In this document: one piece after another, positions 16,691 through 25,338 of the stretch
How positions within the stretch are numbered: the first letter of the stretch is position 1
How the letters are laid out: the number at the start of each line of letters is the position of its first letter
Origin: Neisseria meningitidis
GTDB lineage: Bacteria > Pseudomonadota > Gammaproteobacteria > Burkholderiales > Neisseriaceae
Assembly (NCBI RefSeq): GCF_900638555.1
Contig: NZ_LR134525.1
Coordinates: 1,426,001 to 1,490,000, forward strand
Length of the DNA stretch: 64,000 nt
Direction of reading: 5' to 3'
Program-made: the position numbers and the translations under genes
The notes under the pieces: generated by a model
Told to the model about the DNA's origin: nothing
Seen by the model: the letters and a program-made list of their open reading frames with translations, nothing else
The model's database searches: none

Positions 16691-17141
16691 GAGTCTGTAT
16701 ATTACATTTATTTTTAGGGTCTGCTAGCCAATTTCTTGTTCCCTTCATTATTTTATCTTCTGAAAGAAAATTATTTTTTTCCATGCTATTAATATTAATG
16801 ATATGATTTTTATTTAAAATAATTTTTCCATATAAAATTTCCGGTTTGTAATAGCAAGAGTCTGAAGCAAATCCTTGCCCGTCAATATAAGAAAAATAAA
16901 TGTTATCATCCTCCTTATAATATTCTAAAACCAATCCGGATATTATTTTATCAAAATTCCCTTCATTTCCATCTTTCATGACTAAAATATAATTAGCAGG
17001 CCAACCTTTATCGTAAACATATTCAAACTGATAGTTCCCGAAACTCTCGATATCCGAACTAAAAAAGAAGAAAAGCAAATTAATAGCCAACACAAAAACA
17101 AATAAGAACAAAAATAGCAAAATTTTCAACTTAGTTAACAA
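16683..17141 (-). CDS. Putative immunity protein (membrane-anchored), orphan module A
   Basis: This 152-residue AT-rich gene encodes one N-terminal membrane helix (LLFLFLFVFVLAINLLFFFF) and a polar domain with three cysteines. No family is recognised. It starts with TTG at 17141 behind an AAAGGAG site, and the start overlaps the stop of a decayed toxin-like reading frame (TAA at 17131-17133). That overlap and its place at the end of a TPS array suggest an immunity gene whose toxin has decayed. It appears intact itself. Confidence 0.6.
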   Translation of the reverse strand: MLTKLKILLFLFLFVFVLAINLLFFFFSSDIESFGNYQFEYVYDKGWPANYILVMKDGNEGNFDKIISGLVLEYYKEDDNIYFSYIDGQGFASDSCYYKPEILYGKIILNKNHIININSMEKNNFLSEDKIMKGTRNWLADPKNKCNIQTLD

Positions 17142-17362
17142 TATTTACCTCTCCTTTAAATTCAATCCTGAAAGGTACCCCTTACCCTGGGCTACCAATT
17201 ATAGTTTCCATATTTCTAAATATTGTTTTTACATTACTTTTTTCTCCCCCCAAAGGAATGCATTTTAAAATCATGCTTTTCAGGTGCTAATCGATACTTA
17301 CCATTAACATCTTTAATCACAGATATATTTCCATGTATAGCCCAACGTGAAAAATCTGAGTA
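17131..17362 (-). pseudogene. Decayed toxin C-terminal domain, orphan module A
   Basis: On the minus strand the frame reads YSDFSRWAIHGNISVIKDV and on to HDFKMHSFGG, then needs a one-base shift to continue as EKSNVKTIFRNMETIIGSPG, has an in-frame TAA, and ends GVPFRIEFKGEVNIVN with its stop overlapping the next gene. The pattern of a compact, AT-rich C-terminal domain directly before a small membrane protein fits a polymorphic toxin tip. The toxin class is not recognised. At least one frameshift and one nonsense change make it inactive. Confidence 0.6.
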
Positions 17363-17522
17363 TTATATACAGTTATACCTTACTGAAACAAAGCTAGCTG
17401 TACATATCTGTACCATATTTTTACTAAAAACAAAAAATATTTATAATTATTAAGGATAAGATAAAAACCCCCAACGCCAGATTAATTCTTAATAATTTCA
17501 AATAAAAAATATTTGAGATTTT

Positions 17523-17702
17523 TTATTTTCCAAATAATATATTGAAATATTTAAAGTTAAGGTAGCTTGATTTAATTAGAAAATCAAAAAAACCATTAAT
17601 TAATTTTTCTTCTTTAAATATTTTATATGATATTATAAAATTAAATAACATTGCGAAAACATATGAAATCATCAAAATACCAAATATATAGTGGGAATGC
17701 AT
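17523..17702 (-). CDS. 59-residue membrane protein, probable orphan immunity (module B)
   Basis: An intact frame begins ATG at 17702 (MHSHYIFGILMISYVFAMLF) and stops at 17523. It encodes one strong N-terminal membrane helix and a lysine- and phenylalanine-rich tail. It follows the stop of the preceding remnant (17705) by two bases, the spacing seen for toxin/immunity pairs in this island. Base composition is very AT-rich. No family is recognised; an immunity role is inferred from position. Confidence 0.55.
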   Translation of the reverse strand: MHSHYIFGILMISYVFAMLFNFIISYKIFKEEKLINGFFDFLIKSSYLNFKYFNILFGK

Positions 17703-17704
17703 TA

Positions 17705-18035
17705 TTATTTAGCTCCTTCTTTTGGCTTTGACAAATTGACAGTCCATTGATATCCAATGCTTGCATTTGCAATTGCTGACGCACCTGCCCCTGTTTTCCC
17801 TGTTAGTATCAATGGTTCTTTTCTTGCAAGATGTGCACCTGCACAACCACCTAATACTAAACCACCACCTATTGTAAATCCTTCCTGTTGTATCTCTAAT
17901 GATAACATTTTCTTCTCGTGCCGCCCTTAATACAGATTGTGGAATTGGATTGACCTGAGCAGGAACTTCTAAAATAAGTTTTCCTGTAAGTTTTCTTCCT
18001 CTTAGCGGAGCAGGTGTACTTGGAACATTGGAAAT
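17705..18035 (-). pseudogene. Decayed TPS/Maf-like toxin C-terminal piece, orphan module B
   Basis: One frame reads LTGKLILEVPAQVNPIPQSV through ENVIIRDTTG and a second, shifted by one base, continues FTIGGGLVLGGCAGAHLARK to NLSKPKEGAK with the stop at 17705. The shift falls near 17880. The N-terminal side is cut by an IS1106-type transposase fragment. The glycine-rich hydrophobic segment could be membrane-active, and the next gene encodes a small membrane protein. The family is not recognised. Confidence 0.5.
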
Positions 18036-18275
18036 GACAAAGTGAGTGCGCAAAGCCACCTGAAGGCGATGTGTTTGAACCTGTTGAAAGCGGCCAACAG
18101 GCTAAGTGCGCCCGCTGCCGCCTAAAAGGCGGAGCGGATGCTCTATTATGGGGTGTCCGGTGGAAAAGGGGATATTTGGTACGAAAACAGCCGAAATCCT
18201 GTGTTTGGGTTTCGGATGTCGGGGAAGGGCTTTTTTGCAAAGGTCTCAACTCATGTTATTGCAAAGATCTCATGC
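18036..18275 (+). mobile_element. IS1106/IS5-type 3' remnant plus ATR-like end
   Basis: The plus strand encodes the last residues of a neisserial IS5-family transposase (KVSAQSHLKAMCLNLLKAAN, then RLSAPAAA and stop at about 18105). Non-coding IS DNA ends in TTTTTTGCAAAGGTCTCA at about 18249. It is followed by CATGTTATTGCAAAGATCTC, which resembles the reverse of the ATR end seen at 11050. The 5' part of the IS is missing. Confidence 0.7.
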
Positions 18276-18447
18276 CTTGTTTTGCCAGCAGGTTGAGTTC
18301 TTCTCCGGCAATCAGCGTGGTAAAGCCCCGCCACAACACAGATCTATGTACTGTGGAAAGGCTTCAATTTATAGCTTTCGAAAATCTTTCAGCTTTAAGA
18401 CGGCCTAAAGTTGTAATCTATAAAACAGGAGCTCAGAGTTTTACGGC
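18276..18447 (-). pseudogene. Short tpsA fragment and spacer
   Basis: On the minus strand about 18285-18331 reads GFTTLIAGEELNLLAKQ, close to the VTLVAGEELQLLAEEG repeat in the long TpsA. The rest of this spacer shows no gene. It is a leftover of a TpsA-type coding sequence next to the IS remnant. Confidence 0.5.
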
Positions 18448-19383
18448 TCACTCTCGCTTCGCGTTACCAAATACCAGCTTATCGGTTTTGAACGTATAGT
18501 AATCTATCCAATCCTGCAGATATTCATACGGGTAAGACAAGTCATACTGTTTCATAAAATCGAAGATGTCTTGATATTCGTCTGCTGGCAGCGGATCGTA
18601 AACAATCAAATCCCTCGGTGCGATTTCGTGGTCTATGCCCAAATCGAAACCGTGCATGGATGCGATTTTGGCATAGGTAACGATTTGCGGCTGCAGGTAG
18701 AAATCGAAATAGGACAATGTTTCTTTGGCAGCCATACGCGCGGTTTTTTTATCGAAAAACGGCTCTAAGGCGGCCTTCATCGCCTCGGCATCCTGTTCGG
18801 CGAAAGCGAGGAAGAAGCGGTAATCGTACAACCGCTTTTGCAGCCATTTGCTAGGGGTGGGATGCGCCAAGACTTTCTCGCTACGTTGTTTCAACCGATC
18901 AAGCTGCTTACCTTCCACCATCAGCAGAGTATTGTAAATCATATGACGGTTGAGGTCGTAGCGGTTTACGAAGGCTTCTGTATCGTTGGCGATGTTGTCG
19001 ATATTGCGCACCAGAAACTCACGCAGCTGCGGGCTGTCGCTCATCAGCATCAGAAACATCGGATCTTGAATGTTGAGCATGTCACAGGGAAAGAAGAAGG
19101 GTTCAGGGTCTGTAGAATTTACACTCCGCAAAATACCCAGCTTTCCTGCAACATAAGCATATTGCTTGAATTTATTAAGATCATGTTCAAATAGATAGGC
19201 ATGGGAAGCCGCAGCTTCAGTATACATTAAAATATGTCTCATCGCTGCAAGCGGAACGCCTTTTCTTTCATCTACATAATCTATAGCTTCAGGGCAACCG
19301 CTATTGAAATTAGCAGTATTGCCTATGATTACATTAGTAATATGCTCATACCATTTTTGGGTGGTCATCATATTGTGCCCCAT
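18448..19383 (-). CDS. Immunity protein of cassette C1, PoNi-like (DUF1910/DUF1911)
   Basis: This 311-residue soluble protein resembles the two-part DUF1910/DUF1911 immunity proteins (PoNi) that neutralise PoNe-type DNase toxins; the C-terminal YPYEYLQDWIDYYTFK segment is the most family-like part. The start at 19383 is two bases after the stop of the C1 toxin gene (19386-19388), so translation is coupled. The toxin it follows has a PD-(D/E)xK-like tip, consistent with a PoNe/PoNi pair. The assignment is from recalled motifs only. Confidence 0.65.
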   Translation of the reverse strand: MGHNMMTTQKWYEHITNVIIGNTANFNSGCPEAIDYVDERKGVPLAAMRHILMYTEAAASHAYLFEHDLNKFKQYAYVAGKLGILRSVNSTDPEPFFFPCDMLNIQDPMFLMLMSDSPQLREFLVRNIDNIANDTEAFVNRYDLNRHMIYNTLLMVEGKQLDRLKQRSEKVLAHPTPSKWLQKRLYDYRFFLAFAEQDAEAMKAALEPFFDKKTARMAAKETLSYFDFYLQPQIVTYAKIASMHGFDLGIDHEIAPRDLIVYDPLPADEYQDIFDFMKQYDLSYPYEYLQDWIDYYTFKTDKLVFGNAKRE

Positions 19384-19385
19384 TG

Positions 19386-21920
19386 TTATCTCCTTATATT
19401 GGTTTTAGAAGGAACTTTGACAGAAAGAATAACGGCCTTACCTGTTTGACGATCAACGCCTGCTATTGCCGTTTTTAATTTGCCTTCCCGCTCCGCTTTG
19501 AAGACAGCAGCTTTAGCAGGACTACCATCAGGTAAGCTATTTGCAACTTGTTTAATCCAATCCTCACTCATTTGCGTATATCCACCCGCACCATTCGGAT
19601 TCAGCTGTACCGTACCGTTCCTAATCTGCTTACTTTCTACAATCAAAACGACACTACCATCGGCAGCCTGCCATACATGATCAAAACCGTTATTTCCGCC
19701 GTATTTGCCGCCCGAAAGCACTCTGAAGCCATTTTGTTTAGCTAAAGAGTCAAATAACTGCTCAGTCATTTTACCTGTCGTGTCCCTTCCTTCGCTAATG
19801 GTTTTCAGCAATTGTTTGTCAGTTGCTGCAGTAACCCTTAATTCAGTTTGACCGACTTTGATTTTGGTTTTACTGACATAGCCCTGTGCAGTGGCAACGG
19901 TTACTGCCTTGTCCAAGGCTTTTTTCATGCCTTGTAAATTTTTTGCCGCTTTCGCTACTTTATAGGCCTGTATCGATTCACCGATACCCGGAACCACACC
20001 CAGCAAAGCAAACAGGTGATCGGCAGCGGTCTGTGCTTGTACAAAACTCTGTATATCACCGATAATTGGAATAAATCCTGTCTGAAAAAGCAAAACTTCT
20101 CGATATTCTTCAGGATTTTCACGTATCCATTTTTGTTGTTCCTTTTGAAATTCATCACACTTTGCACCAACGCATCTAGGATACAAAGTATTATTCTCCA
20201 CCGCTATCTGTGCCGCATTCGCCGCTGTATTCACATCCCCGCCTACAACGGCAGACGCAGTGCCGGCAACCAGTTTTGAATAGGCAGTAATCTTCGCTTT
20301 AGCTTTTTCGATTTCGGTCGCACTCATACGACTGAAATCAGTATTCTTAACCAAAGCCTCACCAACAATCTCACCGACTGCAGCGCCTATCGCACCATCC
20401 TGACACTTGCCCTTATTCGCCGCCGCAGCCGCACAGCCCGCTATGGCATGGGCAATCTTGTGGACTATGTAGTGCTGATCCAACTGTTTGATTTTACTGG
20501 CTGCTTCTCCATGCGCGGTATTGACCAAAGCCGCAAGGATATTCGCTTCCAGATTGTCTTTCAGGCTGCCGCCGTTGACAGCGGTATTAATCAGTGCGGC
20601 ACTGCCCGCATTGGCCAGGTTGACGGTCAGGTTGTTGATCCACTGCTTATCGCTGACATTGTTCAGTGCCGAAGCGCCGATTTTGTCGGCTACGCCTGCG
20701 GTAGCGGCGGCAACCACCAGATTTTTCACCGTGCTGCTTCTGCCCAGCTCTTTCAGGGTTTTGCCGACATCGCCTTTGTTGTTGATGAACGATACGGAAG
20801 CCTGGCTGGCCAAAGAGGCAAATGCTGCATCGGTTGCGGCGGCGGCCGCACCGTTTAATCCCAATACGGCTCCGGTTCCTGCGCCTGAGGTGACCACGGT
20901 AACGGCCAGTGCGATAATCGCCGCACCTGCTTCGGTTAAGCCCTCCTGTTTGTAGTCCCATCTGTCGTAAGCAAGCTGCACCTGATTCCAGTTGATGTTT
21001 TTCGCAACTTGAAGTTGTTTCAAATAAGCATACTCGGGCTGTTTGGCGAGTTTTTCGATTTCGGTTTTGAGGTTGCCTTTGGGGATGTCGGCGATATAGC
21101 CGCCGGGAGCGGTCAGTACGGGCGCAACGGGACCGGTGAAACTCGGCAATTGCAAGGTTTCGATGTTACTGCCCCATCCTGCCTGTTTTTGCCATAGAGC
21201 AGATTTGCTGCTGCTCACGGTTTCTGTGTGGATGCTGCTTTTGATCCCTTCGAGGATAATCTTGGCATCTGCCCGTGCCTGCTCACCTACGCCTGCGCGT
21301 ATGGTTGCGCCACCCAGTGTGGTTTCAAACTGTGTGCCTTGCAGTTTGGTATCCCAGCCCGATTGGAGGTTGGCTGATTCTGCAACTACCCTTGAGGGCA
21401 GCGCGGTTTTCATGACTTGGGTGGTGGTGTCGTGTGCTTTGCTGTAGCTGATGCCGAGAAATCTGCGCCTTTTTTGGCTGTCTAGTTTGTCGTAGTTGAG
21501 CTCTTCTACGGCATAGAGTGTCAATTTCCGCCCGGCTTCGATGTTAATGCTGCCTTTGGGGGCATCGAATGCGGTGGCGTAGGCGTCGATGCTGCCACCA
21601 GATTTGATGTCGATGCCTTGGGATGCGCTGAGGTTTACTGCGTCGGGCTTGGCGTTTTTGTGTTCTTTGACTTCGGTAATGTGTTTGCGGTTGTACCATT
21701 TGCCAGTTTTGTAGCTGCGGCGTTCAAAGGTATAGAGTTCGCTCTGTCTCGCATAGTAATATTGGTCACCGTAAGATTGAATTTTGATTTTGCCGTTTTC
21801 CGAACTGATATCCGTGGTGCTGAGCAGGATGCGACTGTTCTCATTGGCATACGGTGCGCTAATGCTCACACCGGTTTTACCCGAAAGTTCTGCAGCAAGC
21901 GTAGGGGGTGTCTTCAGCAC
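19386..21920 (-). CDS. Leaderless tpsA C-terminal cassette C1 with nuclease-like tip
   Basis: This 844-residue frame lacks the signal peptide and TPS domain, so it cannot be exported on its own. The N-terminal half is near-identical to cassette C3, the middle (20375-21000) to the full-length tpsA, and a pretoxin VENN motif (AVENNTLYPRC) precedes the variable tip. The tip contains GGKYGGNNGFDHV...VLIVESKQI, a D...ExK pattern of PD-(D/E)xK nucleases such as PoNe. No promoter or good ribosome site is seen. It is probably a silent donor of a toxin tip, expressed only after recombination into tpsA, though internal starts are possible. Confidence 0.72.
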   Translation of the reverse strand: MLKTPPTLAAELSGKTGVSISAPYANENSRILLSTTDISSENGKIKIQSYGDQYYYARQSELYTFERRSYKTGKWYNRKHITEVKEHKNAKPDAVNLSASQGIDIKSGGSIDAYATAFDAPKGSINIEAGRKLTLYAVEELNYDKLDSQKRRRFLGISYSKAHDTTTQVMKTALPSRVVAESANLQSGWDTKLQGTQFETTLGGATIRAGVGEQARADAKIILEGIKSSIHTETVSSSKSALWQKQAGWGSNIETLQLPSFTGPVAPVLTAPGGYIADIPKGNLKTEIEKLAKQPEYAYLKQLQVAKNINWNQVQLAYDRWDYKQEGLTEAGAAIIALAVTVVTSGAGTGAVLGLNGAAAAATDAAFASLASQASVSFINNKGDVGKTLKELGRSSTVKNLVVAAATAGVADKIGASALNNVSDKQWINNLTVNLANAGSAALINTAVNGGSLKDNLEANILAALVNTAHGEAASKIKQLDQHYIVHKIAHAIAGCAAAAANKGKCQDGAIGAAVGEIVGEALVKNTDFSRMSATEIEKAKAKITAYSKLVAGTASAVVGGDVNTAANAAQIAVENNTLYPRCVGAKCDEFQKEQQKWIRENPEEYREVLLFQTGFIPIIGDIQSFVQAQTAADHLFALLGVVPGIGESIQAYKVAKAAKNLQGMKKALDKAVTVATAQGYVSKTKIKVGQTELRVTAATDKQLLKTISEGRDTTGKMTEQLFDSLAKQNGFRVLSGGKYGGNNGFDHVWQAADGSVVLIVESKQIRNGTVQLNPNGAGGYTQMSEDWIKQVANSLPDGSPAKAAVFKAEREGKLKTAIAGVDRQTGKAVILSVKVPSKTNIRR

Positions 21921-22086
21921 GCACGCGTCTGGGCAGTATATAGGGAATCTGAATATTTACTTGCATAACAAATGCCGTCTGAAAAATTGTGAGCTTTTCA
22001 GACGGCATTGAGCCGTAAATCATGGAACGCGTGCGTGCTGAAGCACACACCTTACGCATGGATTTTAGGTTTCATGCAGGCTACAG
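21921..22086. repeat. Inter-cassette repeat, copy 1
   Basis: This block contains GGGAATCTGAATATTTACTT, a DUS pair hairpin (about 21971-22007) and the sequence ATGGAACGCGTGCGTGCTGA, ending in TTTCATGCAGGCTACAG. It recurs almost unchanged at 24650-24818 and 28003-28168, each time between a cassette 5' edge and the upstream immunity gene. It provides homology for cassette exchange and a terminator. Confidence 0.85.
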
Positions 22087-22118
22087 CTTGCTTCCATAAA
22101 TCATTTTTATCAGAGCTC

Positions 22119-22283
22119 GTAGGTACGGTTAGCCGCCTTTAGCGGCGTAACCGTACGAATGAAATGCCAAGTTGCAAGGCCGTCTGAAAAAGTTGAAAAA
22201 CAGATTTCAGACGGCCTTGTTATTTTATAAAGTTTGCTGATATGCGTACGGTTACGCCGCTAAAGGCGGCTAACCATACCTAC
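22119..22283. repeat. 38-bp inverted repeat flanking a DUS-pair hairpin
   Basis: GTAGGTACGGTTAGCCGCCT... at 22119-22156 is matched in inverse orientation at 22246-22283 with one mismatch. Each arm is itself partly palindromic (GCCGCCTTTAGCGGC). Between them lies a DUS pair (GGCCGTCTGAAA...TTTCAGACGGCC). The right arm overlaps the stop codon of the immunity gene at 22280. It resembles a small mobile element or a complex terminator. Confidence 0.75.
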
Positions 22284-22654
22284 GCTTGCTCATAAATATC
22301 AATATTCGGCAAATCGGCCAAATCTATTGGACACGCAATATCCCACCAAAGCCATTCTAAGTAATACCAAGGGTCTTCAGGCCATATTGCTTGGGCATCT
22401 TCCAAAGTAGGCCATATGTCTTTCAATTTCTGCACTTGTTCTTTTGAAGTTCCAGTTAGAGGAATTCCGATACCGTCGGTATAATCATGTAAACGGATTG
22501 AACCGTCATTTAACAGTTCTTCCATAAAAGAACAGAAATTGTTTTTTAAGTTTTTATCTTGAATATTAATACCCATTTGATTTTTATAAGAGTTAAAAAT
22601 TGAGGATAAATCGATTTGAAAATCAAGAATCTTAATTTTTTGTTTCTCATCCAC
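22280..22654 (-). CDS. Immunity protein of cassette C2 (unassigned family)
   Basis: This 124-residue acidic soluble protein is rich in tryptophan near its end (WPEDPWYYLEWLWWD). It starts 18 bp after the C2 toxin stop and is AT-rich like the other immunity genes here. The family is not recognised. An immunity role is inferred from its place and size. Confidence 0.65.
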   Translation of the reverse strand: MDEKQKIKILDFQIDLSSIFNSYKNQMGINIQDKNLKNNFCSFMEELLNDGSIRLHDYTDGIGIPLTGTSKEQVQKLKDIWPTLEDAQAIWPEDPWYYLEWLWWDIACPIDLADLPNIDIYEQA

Positions 22655-22672
22655 GGTAAAATCCTTTGTAAA

Positions 22673-24781
22673 TTATTGGAATTTAAGCTCCAATTTAGTA
22701 CCTTTAATAAATGATGGAGGATTCTGCAAATCTAATGTCCATCGTGCTTGAGTTGAATTCTCTGTTTTTGAAAAATTTCTTAATGCAATTTTTGTTCCTG
22801 CCCATTCTCCAGTACTGATAATGCCATTTGCTAATCTTCCGTCAGGCAAAACTCTAAAATTCGGATTCTGGCCAGTCATCTGCCGATAAAGCGCAAAAAT
22901 CTCCTGTTCGCTTACGCCGCTGTAAACGGGTGCTCCCTTTAAGCTTATGGCTTGTACAGGTTTGATGGTTTTTCCGTTAATGGTTATCGGAATATTACTT
23001 GCATCAAGCAAGCCTGCTCCTTTCCTTACTCTATTGTTAAATCCCGTCTTCCATGCATCCAGTTGCGTATCGCGTTGGGCAATACGGAATAAAATCTGCT
23101 GTTCTGCTTTGGCTAAATTTGCCAAATTGTTTATTGTTTCTTTAGGAGCAGCTTGCTTAGTCGCCTTCGCTTTCGACAACGCTCCTACTGGAGCTTCCCA
23201 AGCGTTGCCTACCGTTACCGCACCCGTGGCGATTCCCGCGCCCGCTTCGGCAGCCTGAGTGACCATGACAGTACAACCAGAAGGATTAGCCATGCAGGTG
23301 CTGATAGCTGCTTTACCAGCTGTACCGATCAGCGGAGCTGTCCAACCTGCTGCATAAACTCCATAGCTGGTAATCACAATCGGGCCTGTGATGCCATTAC
23401 GGATATTGCTTATCCAAATGGCAGCATCCTTATCCTGCGGATTAGTCATCGCACCTGCCGCATGTGCAGGCATAATACTTTGGATGATTTTTTCCAGTGC
23501 GGTTTTGTCGGGCTTCTGCGGTTGATGCTTTTTCGCATTGGTAGGGGTGCTGTCAAAATTCAAAGCATTATTCACCACAGCTACCTCAGCCGCATTCGCC
23601 GCAGTATTCACATCGCCGCCGTTGAGTGCCGCCACGCTGCCCGCAATAATCTTCGAGTAACTGATAACTTTATGCTTTTCTGCATCGCTGAGTGTAGCAG
23701 GGTTTCTGCCGCCAAGTATGGATTCAGCTACGATTTCCCCAACTGCTGCGCCAATTGCCCCATCTTTACATTTTCCCTGTACCAGTCCGCTAACACAACC
23801 CGCCAAAGCGTGGGCGAACTGTTTGGCAACATAATCGTCGCTGAAGGTTGTTTTGATTTTGCTGGCGGCTTCCCCTTGGAAGCTATTAACCAATGCTCCC
23901 AATGCGGCATTGCCTAAGTTGTCTTTCAAGCTGCCGCCGTTAACGGCGGTATTGATACCAGCTGAGATACCTGCATTGCTGAGGTTGGTGGCCAATCTGC
24001 CTCCAAGGTTGGCAATGGTTTGATTGCCCGTACTGCTGAACAGTTCGGTTCTTACCTTGCTGTTCAATTGGGCAATATCTGCTCCCATCTGGTTTAATGC
24101 ACCCGCCGTCAGTGCGGAAGTAACAATCTGCTTGACCGTATCACTGGTGCCGAGATCTTTTAATGCTTTGCCTACATCGCCTTTATTATTGATGATGGCT
24201 ACAGCTGCTTGGCTATACAAGGAGGCTAAAGCTGCGGTTTGCATGGCAGCTGCAGTAGAAACAGTGGTAGTTGCTGCCGCTGTCGTTGTTGCAGCTGCGG
24301 CTGTACTACTTCCTGCGGCAGTTACGCTACCCGCTGCAGCCGCTCCGTATCCATAAGTTAGAGCGGTTACAATAATCACCACAATCGCTGCACCGGCTCC
24401 GGTCAAGCCTTCCTGTTTATAGTCCCATTTGTCGTACGCCAGCTGTACCTGGTTCCAGTTGACGTTTTTCGCTACTTGGAGCTGTTTCAGATAGGCATAC
24501 TCGGGCTGTTTGGACAGCTTTTCGATTTCGGTTTTCAGATTGCCTTTGGGGATGTCGACAATGTAGCCGCCGGGAGCAGAGAGCTTGGGCACAACGGGGT
24601 CGGTGAAGCTCGGCAGGAGCCGCGGAGCTTCAAACAAGGGGGGCTTAACACTCCCGCGTCTGTACAGCATACAGGGAATCTGAATATTTACTTGCATAAC
24701 AAATGCCGTCTGAAAAATTGTGAGCTTTTCAGACGGCATTGAGCCGTAAATCATGGAACGCATGCGTGCTGGCGCACACAC
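22673..24781 (-). CDS. Leaderless tpsA C-terminal cassette C2
   Basis: The frame is open for 702 residues, but the first about 40 are read through the inter-cassette repeat; TpsA homology starts at about LPSFTDPVVPKLSAPGGYIV. It then has the alanine/threonine-rich pretoxin region and a VVNN motif, shared almost base for base with cassette C3 from about 23180 to 24440. The variable tip, from about 23150 down to 22673, is unique (RVRKGAGLLDASNIPITING ... WTLDLQNPPSFIKGTKLELK). The toxin class is unknown. With no signal sequence, promoter or TPS domain it is probably a silent tip donor. Confidence 0.7.
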   Translation of the reverse strand: MCAPARMRSMIYGSMPSEKLTIFQTAFVMQVNIQIPCMLYRRGSVKPPLFEAPRLLPSFTDPVVPKLSAPGGYIVDIPKGNLKTEIEKLSKQPEYAYLKQLQVAKNVNWNQVQLAYDKWDYKQEGLTGAGAAIVVIIVTALTYGYGAAAAGSVTAAGSSTAAAATTTAAATTTVSTAAAMQTAALASLYSQAAVAIINNKGDVGKALKDLGTSDTVKQIVTSALTAGALNQMGADIAQLNSKVRTELFSSTGNQTIANLGGRLATNLSNAGISAGINTAVNGGSLKDNLGNAALGALVNSFQGEAASKIKTTFSDDYVAKQFAHALAGCVSGLVQGKCKDGAIGAAVGEIVAESILGGRNPATLSDAEKHKVISYSKIIAGSVAALNGGDVNTAANAAEVAVVNNALNFDSTPTNAKKHQPQKPDKTALEKIIQSIMPAHAAGAMTNPQDKDAAIWISNIRNGITGPIVITSYGVYAAGWTAPLIGTAGKAAISTCMANPSGCTVMVTQAAEAGAGIATGAVTVGNAWEAPVGALSKAKATKQAAPKETINNLANLAKAEQQILFRIAQRDTQLDAWKTGFNNRVRKGAGLLDASNIPITINGKTIKPVQAISLKGAPVYSGVSEQEIFALYRQMTGQNPNFRVLPDGRLANGIISTGEWAGTKIALRNFSKTENSTQARWTLDLQNPPSFIKGTKLELKFQ

Positions 24782-24818
24782 GCTACACGTGGATTTTAGG
24801 GTTCATGCAGGCTACGGC
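24650..24818. repeat. Inter-cassette repeat, copy 2
   Basis: This is the second copy of the block described at 21921-22086, with a DUS-pair hairpin at about 24701-24739. It differs by scattered substitutions, for example CATGCGTGCTGGCGCACACA in place of CGTGCGTGCTGAAGCACACA. Confidence 0.85.
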
Positions 24819-24822
24819 TTGT

Positions 24823-25332
24823 TTATTTAAATTCATCACGTTTCATTGGAATGGTTAAAGGGGTTTTTAATAAAAATTGTGAATTATCGTTATAAAAAGC
24901 ACATCCACATTGAGTACAGAGATACACCGTTTCATGCGTATTTTGTTCTTCTAATTTTTGCATTTCACCCCATTCGCAGTAAGGACAGACTCTTTCAATA
25001 TGTTCAATAAATAAATATTCTAAAATATCTCTAATATATTGTACAAAGTATTGAAATTTAAAATTTCCTGATGATATTTTACGATAAATATTGTTTTTGA
25101 GATAAATAATTTCCTCTCTATTCAATATAGATTTTTCAACCGGATAGTCATCGGGATTCATTTCGATATATTTACTAAAGTCATAACCTAAAATTTTAAA
25201 TTTATCAATGACAATATCGTTTGATAACCATGAAATCAAAACTTTCAATAAATCAAATGAGGTAGAGTTATGATTTAAATGGCTTAAAGCATCATTTAAT
25301 TCTAAAATATATTTTTTTTCAAAGTTACTCAT
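24823..25332 (-). CDS. Immunity protein of cassette C3, with a zinc-ribbon-like C-terminus
   Basis: This 169-residue AT-rich gene encodes a helical N-terminal part and a C-terminal CPYC...CTQC pair (separated by about 20 residues) that looks like a zinc ribbon. It starts 6 bp after the C3 toxin stop at 25339. The family is not recognised; the immunity role is inferred from position. Confidence 0.65.
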   Translation of the reverse strand: MSNFEKKYILELNDALSHLNHNSTSFDLLKVLISWLSNDIVIDKFKILGYDFSKYIEMNPDDYPVEKSILNREEIIYLKNNIYRKISSGNFKFQYFVQYIRDILEYLFIEHIERVCPYCEWGEMQKLEEQNTHETVYLCTQCGCAFYNDNSQFLLKTPLTIPMKRDEFK

Positions 25333-25338
25333 ATTTAG

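Noticed and set aside
17223..17453. Plus-strand 76-codon open frame
   Set aside because: The minus strand here carries a decaying toxin tip with better coding features; the plus frame is a shadow in AT-rich DNA.
21877..22059. Short open frames in the inter-cassette repeats (also 27959-28141)
   Set aside because: They translate the DUS hairpin of the repeat and exist only because the repeat is conserved at DNA level.
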